This document shows positions 24,692-32,509 of a stretch of DNA of 32,509 nucleotides, piece after piece. Below the pieces are notes generated by a model. The model saw only the letters and a list, made by a program, of their open reading frames with translations, was not told where the DNA came from and did not search any database. Source of the stretch: Lachnospiraceae bacterium (GTDB taxonomy: Bacteria > Bacillota > Clostridia > Lachnospirales > Lachnospiraceae); contig JAQWCI010000008.1 in assembly GCA_028706005.1 (NCBI GenBank), positions 1 through 32,509 of the forward strand. The letters run 5' to 3'. Positions within the stretch are counted from its first letter, which is position 1; every line of letters begins with the position of its first letter. Both the position numbers and the translations under genes were made by a program.

Positions 24692-26158
24692 CTAGCCATA
24701 AACTAATGTATCCGGTGTTACAGCGGATGCATCAAGTACAATGTGATCATACTCGCTAAGGCCATAAGTCGTATTAGATTGGACTATTGAATATTCTTCA
24801 TTCTGATACAGTATTGTTATCTGTCTGAAATCAGCGTAGCCCTTGTTGATATTATATACCCCTGTCAGGCCGTCCTGTGCCGACAGAGTGAATGTATCAG
24901 TGGAATCAGGCTTGTCTATGACGTCTCCTGCGCTTAATGTGTTTTCGTCCAGGTAATAGTCAGTATCAGTCTCACTGTACGGCACTGCATCGATAAATTC
25001 AGTTGATTTTGTCCCTTTTTCATCATATGTCTCGCGCAGTACCCCCTGAGTACCGCCAGGCCCTGTTGTTACATATTCTTTTGGAACAAGGAAGAATTTT
25101 TCATTTACAATTGAAGAATTTGGAACCTTCAGTCCTGTCTCATCCTCAGTTATAAGTTCGACCCGCAGAAAACGGTCTGTACAGAAAACAACCATGGAAT
25201 TTGAAAGATCAAGTTTCACAAAGGACATACCTTCACTGCCTGAAGCACGTGAAGCCGAAACTGAAGCCCATATTTCCTGCTGATTCTTGATAAACCTGAT
25301 TTTGATATAGCCCTCCTCTACAAGTTTCTTTGCTGTATCATCTGTTGTCTCGATGACCAGAGACCAGTTTTCATCAGTACAGAGTTTGTATATAGGGTCT
25401 CCCGTCGCGACCAGCTGATTATTATCAAGAGAGGTCTTCTTATATGCTGATATCGTCGATGATGACAGATCTTTCTCAGTGAGCGAATCATATGTCGTAT
25501 CTTCATACCCGTCGGTATAATAAACTATTATTCCTGTTCCAGTCGTATAACATTGATGAATGGAATCAGAAAGTCCGGATGATGCAAGACTGTTTATGTC
25601 CTTCAGTATATAGCTGCCGGAAAGTTTCTGGACAGAGTTGAGAACAGAGTCTTTGAAGTCGTAGGTCGAAGAAAAACGGGTTGGATCAAATTCAGATGAA
25701 AAATCAACCATATCATTCTGTAATTCAGATAGATCGTCACTTGAAAGAACAGTTGAATCAACACTTTCTGAATTGAGATAATCCATGACCTGACCGGATT
25801 CATCCACCGTATACGCCAACTGCCCTACACCGAGACGATCACCATCTTTGTTAAAATAGTTCACATAACCAGCATAATCACTGCCGACTGTTTCCTCTGT
25901 CCGGAGAGCAATGCCTGTATATATCTGGTCACTTGAAAGAGAACCGGTCTTGACTTCATAACCGGCTATCGTGTCTGAATTTGCATACTGTACTAACAGA
26001 ATGATTATATAGATCAGTATCACTGTAAAGAAGGCCACACTGATATAAGGAAGCCCGCTGTTCCGATCTTTTCTTGAGGACACCATTCTGATGTTACCGC
26101 GGTCTCTTCGATTGTTATTATATGAAGTTGAGGATCTGCGTTTCTTTCTATCTGTCAA
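24692..26158 (-). CDS. HlyD-like membrane-anchored protein, 488 aa
   Basis: Basic N-terminus, one TM (YISVAFFTVILIYIIILLVQYA), long extracytoplasmic region with HlyD/biotinyl-lipoyl-like segments; directly upstream of yggS-sepF; TTG start. Confidence 0.6.
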   Translation of the reverse strand: MTDRKKRRSSTSYNNNRRDRGNIRMVSSRKDRNSGLPYISVAFFTVILIYIIILLVQYANSDTIAGYEVKTGSLSSDQIYTGIALRTEETVGSDYAGYVNYFNKDGDRLGVGQLAYTVDESGQVMDYLNSESVDSTVLSSDDLSELQNDMVDFSSEFDPTRFSSTYDFKDSVLNSVQKLSGSYILKDINSLASSGLSDSIHQCYTTGTGIIVYYTDGYEDTTYDSLTEKDLSSSTISAYKKTSLDNNQLVATGDPIYKLCTDENWSLVIETTDDTAKKLVEEGYIKIRFIKNQQEIWASVSASRASGSEGMSFVKLDLSNSMVVFCTDRFLRVELITEDETGLKVPNSSIVNEKFFLVPKEYVTTGPGGTQGVLRETYDEKGTKSTEFIDAVPYSETDTDYYLDENTLSAGDVIDKPDSTDTFTLSAQDGLTGVYNINKGYADFRQITILYQNEEYSIVQSNTTYGLSEYDHIVLDASAVTPDTLVYG

Positions 26159-26179
26159 AAGTAGTCCTCGCTGTTCAGT

Positions 26180-26207
26180 AAAAAGCCCCGGGATTCCCCG
26201 AGGCTTT
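26180..26207 (-). terminator. Terminator after the small P-loop gene
   Basis: Minus strand AAAGCCTCGGG-gaat-CCCGGGGCTTTTTAC; 11-bp arms with one mismatch, then T-run. Confidence 0.8.
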
Positions 26208-26253
26208 ATTATAGTTTATTTTGTAAAATATAAAACTGCATTGTTGCATAAAA

Positions 26254-26673
26254 TTAAAGAGAAATTGCAATCATAGGTTTAATATCATCAGGGATATCTG
26301 ATTCATCAAGTGATACGGAAAGAACAAAATCAACTCCGAATTTCTTGCTGATAGACTCTATTCTTTTCACGGTATCTGATATGTCTTTGTCCTTAAGGTC
26401 TGAAATTACAAGAAAACTATCGAAATACATTTGTTCAAGATCATGATCCTGAGATATGATTCCCATCACGAAACCGATGAATTCCTCGGTTGTTTTGATA
26501 TCGAAATCCGGTACAGAAATGAGGCGGATCCTGTTATTCAATTCATACATATGATCGGTGCTCTTGTCCAGATAAACGATATTGCCCAATATGTTTTTTA
26601 CTTCTGTATTTACCTTGTCCAGCAAGCACTTGGTCTTTCCCTTTCCTTTATTGCCTACAATGAGTTGAACCAT
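26254..26673 (-). CDS. Small P-loop NTPase-like protein of unknown function (139 aa)
   Basis: Walker-A-like GNKGKGKTK near N-terminus; Walker-B-like FDSFLVISDLKD; RBS AAGGAGGA. Confidence 0.65.
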   Translation of the reverse strand: MVQLIVGNKGKGKTKCLLDKVNTEVKNILGNIVYLDKSTDHMYELNNRIRLISVPDFDIKTTEEFIGFVMGIISQDHDLEQMYFDSFLVISDLKDKDISDTVKRIESISKKFGVDFVLSVSLDESDIPDDIKPMIAISL

Positions 26674-26780
26674 TGGACTGTCCTCCTTGAAATTAGTTTC
26701 TTTATTTGAACGTCTTCCAACTTCGAAGACGTTATTGAACTTGAAATAATTATAGTTGAACTGACAATGAAAGACAACTG

Positions 26781-27770
26781 CTAATTAGGTATCAGAGACA
26801 GCAGCGAATCCATTGCACCATACAGAGAATCGGTATCCTGTGCCTGCATTACTATGGAAATATAAGGATTCCCCGAGGTGTCATTAGATAATAAAATCAG
26901 GCAATGGCCGGCATCATTTGTTGTTCCGGTCTTGCCGCCAATAACGGTCACTCCGGAAGGTGTGCTGTGATTACCGTTGATATACTGATCTGTCGCATTT
27001 ACTGAAACGTCTTTATCAGCTCCGGTAGAATCGTGGTAGACGGTCTGATACGAAGACATATTAATGCACTCTTTGATCTTATCGTATTTAATGGCCTCGT
27101 TAAAGATCAGATACATATCATATGCAGTAGTATAGTGATTCTGGTCTGAAAGGCCGTTGGAGTTTACAAAGTTTGTTGCTGTAGCACCCAGAGAAGCAGC
27201 TTCTTCATTCATCATCTGAGTGAAGCCTTCAATACTGCCGCCTATGCCCTCTGCTATCATTATGGCAGCATCATTTGCCGAGTTGACCAGAAGCAGGTGC
27301 AACGCCTGATCCAGTGTCATTGTGTCACCTGAAGCTATGCCACATGACTGCGCATCTGCATCAAGCGTGTTCACAGTGTCGGAAGCAGTAAGCACTTTGT
27401 CAGTTGACGCATTCTTAAGCGCGACAATGGCAGTCATTATTTTTGTCATGCTTGCAGGATAGTGTCTTGTGTAAATATCTGTGGAAAACAGACATTTTTT
27501 ATTATTTACATCAAAAAGAGCGGCCGCACTGGCTCCATAAAGATCAGGTGTTTCCGATGCGGCTGTTTCACCACTTGAATCAGTCACACAAAGCACTGAT
27601 GCAAATGAGTCTGCTTTATCATTTGTTTCGATGGGCTGAGCGGCGATTCCGTATGTGCTGTCTGAAACATTATCGGAGTAAGCCATAGAATATCTTTGCG
27701 CACATCCACTCAGCAGTAATGAAAACATAAGGGTCACCGATGCGACCATAAATTTATTTGTATATTTCAC
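26781..27770 (-). CDS. Serine-type D-Ala-D-Ala carboxypeptidase, predicted lipoprotein
   Basis: Lipobox LLLSGC; SxxK ASMTKIM, SxN VNSANDA, KTG GGKTGTT. GTG at 27770 preferred over the ORF-track start because the latter runs into mgsA. Confidence 0.88.
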   Translation of the reverse strand: MKYTNKFMVASVTLMFSLLLSGCAQRYSMAYSDNVSDSTYGIAAQPIETNDKADSFASVLCVTDSSGETAASETPDLYGASAAALFDVNNKKCLFSTDIYTRHYPASMTKIMTAIVALKNASTDKVLTASDTVNTLDADAQSCGIASGDTMTLDQALHLLLVNSANDAAIMIAEGIGGSIEGFTQMMNEEAASLGATATNFVNSNGLSDQNHYTTAYDMYLIFNEAIKYDKIKECINMSSYQTVYHDSTGADKDVSVNATDQYINGNHSTPSGVTVIGGKTGTTNDAGHCLILLSNDTSGNPYISIVMQAQDTDSLYGAMDSLLSLIPN

Positions 27771-28149
27771 GCCACTCAAAGTCTCCTCTGTCCAGAGATT
27801 TGATAAGCAGTTCTGCAGTTGCCAGATTAGTTGCAAGGGGAATATTATGTATATCGCAGAGTCTTACAACGTTATTGACATCGGGCTCATGTGATTTCGG
27901 AGTCAGCGGATCACGAAGAAAGATCAGCAGATCGATCTTGTTATGTTCTATCTGCGCACCTATCTGCTGTTCACCTCCGAGGTGACCTGCAAGATACTTG
28001 TGAACATTAAGGTTGGTGACCTCTTCTATCAGTCTGCCGGTAGTTCCGGTTGCATACAGCTCGTTCTTACAAAGGATTCCTCTGTACGCGATACAGAAAT
28101 TCTGCATCAGTTTTTTCTTGGCGTCATGTGCAATAAGTGCAATGTTCAT
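27754..28149 (-). CDS. mgsA: Methylglyoxal synthase
   Basis: [74 protein letters not shown]. Confidence 0.97.
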   Translation of the reverse strand: MNIALIAHDAKKKLMQNFCIAYRGILCKNELYATGTTGRLIEEVTNLNVHKYLAGHLGGEQQIGAQIEHNKIDLLIFLRDPLTPKSHEPDVNNVVRLCDIHNIPLATNLATAELLIKSLDRGDFEWREIYK

Positions 28150-28193
28150 TTATTTGTCCTGCCTTCACCATAAAATATTATGAAGCATAATAA

Positions 28194-29417
28194 TTATCTT
28201 CTCTTCTTTTCCTGCATATGTACGTTCAAAACAAGGCCTATGCCTGCATACAGACACAGAAGACTTGTGAGCCCATAACTCACAAAAGGCAGAGGAATGC
28301 CGGTATTAGGGAGTATTCCTGTTGCAACACCGATATTCATACACCCCTGGAAACCAATCCATGCGCCAACTCCGACAGCAATGACACTGCCTGCCATATC
28401 ATGCGCATGATATGCAAGGAACATGCATCTTGCAGCAATCAGAACTATCAGCAGAACAACCACAACAGAACCGAGGAAACCTGTTTCTTCACCGATTACA
28501 GTGAAAATAAAGTCGGTCTGTGATTCTGAAATATAGCCGCTGTTCAATAGAGAACTGATTTCGTTGGTGTTGTAACCCTTCCCGAGAAGTTGCCCGGAAC
28601 CTATTGCCATAATGGAATTCATCGTCTGATAGGAAAGGGTATCTTCATACTGTTCAGGGTGGAGCCACGCCAGTACACGACCTCTCTGGTAATCATTTAC
28701 AAGAGTCTGACCTTCCTGAAGTATCATATTGAATACAACAATCACGGAAGGTACCGCAACTACCAGAACTGTTCCTATAAGTTTCCAACTTATGCCGCCC
28801 ACGAACATCATAGCACAAAAAATGATGAAAATCATAATACTTGTAGACAGATCAGGCTGCAAATATACAAGTCCGATCGGAAGCAGCGCAAAGGCTACGG
28901 CAGTAAGTATTACGGGCATTTTGTGTATTTTTTCTCTGAACTTCATAATAAAGGCGGCAAAGAACAAAATCAACAGTATCTTGGCAAATTCTGAAGGCTG
29001 AAAGCGAACACCAAGGATTATCAGCCACCGCTGTGAACCACCTGCCGATGAACCGAATACAAGTACGGCAAGCAGAAGTATTATTGCAGTTACATACCAC
29101 AAAGGACTGAACTTAAGCAGTTTATGATAATCAATGGCTGAAACAAAAGTCATGACTATCAGACTGAATATCATTCCTTCAGTCTGTGTTTTCTGAAGCT
29201 CCGGCTCTGCTGAACCTATAGCATAAAGACCGATAATATTGAGCAGGACCACCAGGAACAAGAGCATGAAATCAAAGTGCCGTATTGAGAAAGTGCTGAA
29301 TGGACGGAACCTGTCACTTCTTTTTACGACCTCTTTTATTCCATCCCTGGATTCAAATGATAATCCGCTGAGATCGCGGTCTACTTTATTCTCATTTTTA
29401 TCTAGATTATTTGTCAT
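28194..29417 (-). CDS. rodA: FtsW/RodA/SpoVE-family SEDS glycosyltransferase (RodA)
   Basis: Multi-TM; LGVRFQPSEFAKILLILFFAAF, YLQPDLSTSIMIF, DFIFTVIGEETGFLGS, GILPNTGIPLPFVSYGLTSLLCLYAGIGLV; downstream of PBP2. Confidence 0.95.
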   Translation of the reverse strand: MTNNLDKNENKVDRDLSGLSFESRDGIKEVVKRSDRFRPFSTFSIRHFDFMLLFLVVLLNIIGLYAIGSAEPELQKTQTEGMIFSLIVMTFVSAIDYHKLLKFSPLWYVTAIILLLAVLVFGSSAGGSQRWLIILGVRFQPSEFAKILLILFFAAFIMKFREKIHKMPVILTAVAFALLPIGLVYLQPDLSTSIMIFIIFCAMMFVGGISWKLIGTVLVVAVPSVIVVFNMILQEGQTLVNDYQRGRVLAWLHPEQYEDTLSYQTMNSIMAIGSGQLLGKGYNTNEISSLLNSGYISESQTDFIFTVIGEETGFLGSVVVVLLIVLIAARCMFLAYHAHDMAGSVIAVGVGAWIGFQGCMNIGVATGILPNTGIPLPFVSYGLTSLLCLYAGIGLVLNVHMQEKKRR

Positions 29418-29431
29418 TTGTTTACAGGACC

Positions 29432-32332
29432 TCAGTCTCCGCCTATCGTAACGCCGGAATCATCAGTTCCGGTTGAAGTAAGATTCTTGTATGTATCATC
29501 GCCGTAATAGTATTTAAGAACACTGCAGGCAAGTTTTGCCGCATAGTCAGAAGAATAACCATTGGCAATCCTTGTTGCTACAGATATCTGAGGATCTTCA
29601 TATGGAGCGTAGCAAAGAAACAGTGCGTGGTTAGGTTTGCTGGTATTCTCCTGGGCTGTACCTGTTTTGCCTGCTACATGTACACTAAGATCTTCAAAAT
29701 AACTTTTGTTTTCAACTACGCCCCGCATGCCAGCATGTATTGCGTCCCAGTATGAAGAAGGCATATCTATAACATTTCTTATTGTGGCAGAGTTGTCACT
29801 GATAATGGTTCCGTCTGTGTCTTTAACGCAGTCAATAAGCGTCAGGTCATAGCATGTGCCGCTGTTAGCTACTGTTGTTATGTAACGGGCAAGCTGTGTC
29901 GTTGTATATCCGCTGTTGCCCTGACCTATGGCAGTTCTTACAGAGTCCTGATCAGAAAGCTGAGGTGATGCTTCATCTATTTCAACCCCTGAGGTGTCGC
30001 TGAGTCCATACATATCGATGTATTTGTCAATCTTTGCTATTCCTGTGTCGGAATCATATACATTGTTTCCAGTAAGGGAATCCTGTTTTGTTGCCAGTCT
30101 GTAACCGACCTCATAGAAGAAATCATTGCAGGAATTTGTTATGGCACCGGTAACATTGAGATTGCCATGGCTCCCCGGATATATCCAGCATTTTGGCGCA
30201 GGATCTCCTATCTTTTCGAAAACACCGGTACATGTTATCTGTGTGGAAAGATCTATGACGCCCTCCATCAGACCGGCTGTAGATGTTACCATCTTGAACG
30301 TGGAACCTGGAGCAGTTCTTTGCTGTGTTGCATAATTTATGAGCGGTGAGGACAGATCACTGCGGAGCTCCGCATAATAATCGGCGTCGACACCGTTTGC
30401 CATTTTGTTGTTGTCGTAGCTTGGGTATGTGACCATGGCAAGGACATTACCATTGTTTACGTCGGTTATTACCATAGAACCGGAATACGGGTAAAGACTT
30501 AGCTCAGCCGGGGTCAGATCCAGATTGCTTATCCTGTTGTACATGAACTGATATGATGATTCCGAGCCGCTTTCAAATTGCGCTTCTTCCATGGGCGGTA
30601 TATTAACGATATTCTGCTCAAGCAGTATCTGGCAGACTTGATTACCGCTGATCCTGTCATTCAGAATAACGTATTTGTACACCTTACGTACAAAACCGTT
30701 TTCATCAATAAGGTTTGCCTTGATGTATTTGAATATTGCGTCATATACAGTATCGGAGTCAGAATATGTACTGCCGAGGTCAAGATCAGTGACATCGACC
30801 CAGCCGGCAGAAATGGCATATCTGATATACTCTGACATCGAAATTGTTTCGTCGGTCGTCCATTTTACATATGTTTCGTCTTCAGTATCTATAAGATCCT
30901 TGTTAATTATTCCTTCGTCATAAAGATACTGGACTATATAGGTCTGATAATTTTCATATTCCCGGGAAAGTTCTTTATAAGGAGTCTGTGTCGTGAAGTA
31001 TTCATCATCCAGTTTGTCCCAGACTTCTGACATATACTGGTCGAATGCAACACTGACTGCCTTTTCGTTCGCTCCGGCATCGGTACTGTAAAGATGATCG
31101 ATGTCGATAAGGTTATTGTTGAAAACGGCATAGTAGACATCATATATAGGAGTAAAAATATCAGAGCTGTTTGTGTTTTCATCGGTAATACACTCTTTGA
31201 CGTTCCTGAGCTTTGCAAGTATTATTTTGGCCAGCTGTGATTCAAGAATGTCATAGGCAGCTTCTGTAAGATCCTTGTCTATTGTCAGATAAACATCATT
31301 GCCGGCTGATGGTTCTGTTCTGTCAGTTACTTCAAGGATAGTGCCGAAGTTGTCAACATAAACAGTCTCTGAGCCCTTATGACCCTGAAGTTCTGCTTCC
31401 ATGGATTTCTCTATGCCTGATTTTCCGACGATATCATTTGAATCATAATTCAGATCAGGATTGTCAGCCTGCAGTTGTGTGAGCTCGTCAGTGGACACAG
31501 TTCCTGTATAGCCGAGTATCTGCGCAAAATATTTGCTGTCAGTATACTGCCTTATCGTACTGTCTTCTATGCTGACGCCCTGAAGAGTGTCTGCGCTTTC
31601 AAGAATATCAGCGACAGTGCGGTCGGATACATCAGAAGCAATTGTTGTAGATATATATTTCTGATAGCTGTTGAGGCTCAATTTGTACCTTATGATGACC
31701 ATTTTAAGAAGTTTTACAGGATCATCTGTGTAACCTTTGCCGGAAATATATGTTGATTTCTTGTTTTCCGGGTCTTCATACTCACCTATTCCATACCTTT
31801 GACACAGATCAGCTATTACCTCATCAGCAGTTTTGGTCTTCTCTTCATATTTGAGGTCATCGGTAGATGTGTAGCCATAAATATCAGCAAGAAAGCGCAG
31901 CAGTGCCTGACCATCGACATTGAAGGCGTATTTATCGCCAGATCCGGATGTAATATTAAAATCTGTAGTGATGCTGTCGCCGTTGGATTCAACGATATCA
32001 ATGGATTTGCTTATTGTTGAATTGAGTTTTTCGTCATCGCCGTCATATGTGTCCTTGATCGTGACAGCGTATGCCAGTTTGTTGGATGCAAGCAGATTGC
32101 CGTTCCTGTCATAAATATTGCCTCTTGTTACGGAAATGCTGATCTCTTTGCGGATCTTGAGCTGAAAATTGTCAAGATACTGTTCACCGTTCACAATCTG
32201 AAGTTCAAACAAACGATATATCAGGCCTGCACCTATGAGCACAAAAACAACAATGAGCAGGCTTATCCTGAAACCCTTGCCCATAATGAAGTCTTTTGTG
32301 CTTTTTTTAAAGTGTTGACTTACGTTTTGCAA
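29432..32332 (-). CDS. mrdA: Penicillin-binding protein 2 (class B PBP) with large insertion
   Basis: N-terminal TM, dimerization-domain motif VTRGNIYDRNGNLLASNKLAYAV, SxxK PGSTFKMV, SCNDFFYEVG, KTG AGKTGTAQ. Start uncertain: TTG 32332 or ATG 32284. Confidence 0.93.
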   Translation of the reverse strand: MQNVSQHFKKSTKDFIMGKGFRISLLIVVFVLIGAGLIYRLFELQIVNGEQYLDNFQLKIRKEISISVTRGNIYDRNGNLLASNKLAYAVTIKDTYDGDDEKLNSTISKSIDIVESNGDSITTDFNITSGSGDKYAFNVDGQALLRFLADIYGYTSTDDLKYEEKTKTADEVIADLCQRYGIGEYEDPENKKSTYISGKGYTDDPVKLLKMVIIRYKLSLNSYQKYISTTIASDVSDRTVADILESADTLQGVSIEDSTIRQYTDSKYFAQILGYTGTVSTDELTQLQADNPDLNYDSNDIVGKSGIEKSMEAELQGHKGSETVYVDNFGTILEVTDRTEPSAGNDVYLTIDKDLTEAAYDILESQLAKIILAKLRNVKECITDENTNSSDIFTPIYDVYYAVFNNNLIDIDHLYSTDAGANEKAVSVAFDQYMSEVWDKLDDEYFTTQTPYKELSREYENYQTYIVQYLYDEGIINKDLIDTEDETYVKWTTDETISMSEYIRYAISAGWVDVTDLDLGSTYSDSDTVYDAIFKYIKANLIDENGFVRKVYKYVILNDRISGNQVCQILLEQNIVNIPPMEEAQFESGSESSYQFMYNRISNLDLTPAELSLYPYSGSMVITDVNNGNVLAMVTYPSYDNNKMANGVDADYYAELRSDLSSPLINYATQQRTAPGSTFKMVTSTAGLMEGVIDLSTQITCTGVFEKIGDPAPKCWIYPGSHGNLNVTGAITNSCNDFFYEVGYRLATKQDSLTGNNVYDSDTGIAKIDKYIDMYGLSDTSGVEIDEASPQLSDQDSVRTAIGQGNSGYTTTQLARYITTVANSGTCYDLTLIDCVKDTDGTIISDNSATIRNVIDMPSSYWDAIHAGMRGVVENKSYFEDLSVHVAGKTGTAQENTSKPNHALFLCYAPYEDPQISVATRIANGYSSDYAAKLACSVLKYYYGDDTYKNLTSTGTDDSGVTIGGD

Positions 32333-32509
32333 AATTCTTTTCGCTTTCTCGTATCGGGCGCATAAAGCGTTTATATATCCAGATTATCAGTGGATAAATG
32401 ATAAGCGCTATCAGAGTAGTATATAGTATTTCAGGCAAAACATAATGCAATATGAAGCTTCCAAAAAAGAATTTCCCATTTATAACGAACCTGAAAACAT
32501 AACAGAAAA
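32307..32509 (-). CDS. mreD: Rod shape-determining protein MreD, C-terminal fragment (5' end outside window)
   Basis: Minus-strand translation FCYVFRFVINGKFFFGSFILHYVLPEILYTTLIALIIYPLIIWIYKRFMRPIRESEKNFAKRKSTL*, hydrophobic, immediately upstream of PBP2. Confidence 0.75.
   Translation of the reverse strand, partial: FCYVFRFVINGKFFFGSFILHYVLPEILYTTLIALIIYPLIIWIYKRFMRPIRESEKNFAKRKSTL

Noticed and set aside
1-32509. CRISPR arrays, tRNA or rRNA genes, restriction-modification, toxin-antitoxin or BGC loci
   Set aside because: No regularly spaced repeats, RNA gene signatures or marker proteins were visible in reading the window.

Overview
This is a gene-dense chromosomal window from a low-to-mid GC Firmicute, probably Clostridia and Lachnospiraceae-like judging from gene order. 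The first ~13.4 kb is + strand: a HAD hydrolase fragment, a membrane protein, an RluA-type pseudouridine synthase and recU; then a his operon (hisZ-G-D-B and a HisA/F-like-HisI-HisE fusion) translationally coupled to RNase E/G; then rplU-prp-rpmA, obgE, yhbY, nadD, yqeK and rsfS. An SOS module follows: lexA (-), a divergent LysM/YneA-like gene (+), a convergent tyrosine recombinase (-) and an AI-2E-family permease (+). The last ~15 kb is - strand: GH36 alpha-galactosidase, cytidylate-kinase-like protein, rluD-like, lspA, aroB, sepF, yggS, a HlyD-like protein, a small P-loop protein, a D,D-carboxypeptidase lipoprotein, mgsA, rodA, PBP2 and the C-terminus of mreD. I found no rRNA, tRNA, CRISPR or clear mobile element. 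The most interesting signals are: (1) a HisIE enzyme carrying an N-terminal HisA/HisF-like barrel that seems to have lost both catalytic aspartates; (2) four LexA-box-like sites across lexA/LysM/recombinase/permease, one of them just upstream of a good recombinase promoter; (3) a 34-bp 14-6-14 inverted repeat near the recombinase; (4) cell-envelope oddities: a large PBP2 insertion, a D,D-carboxypeptidase anchored as a lipoprotein, and HlyD-like and P-loop genes next to yggS-sepF. No wholly new multi-gene system can be demonstrated from sequence alone.
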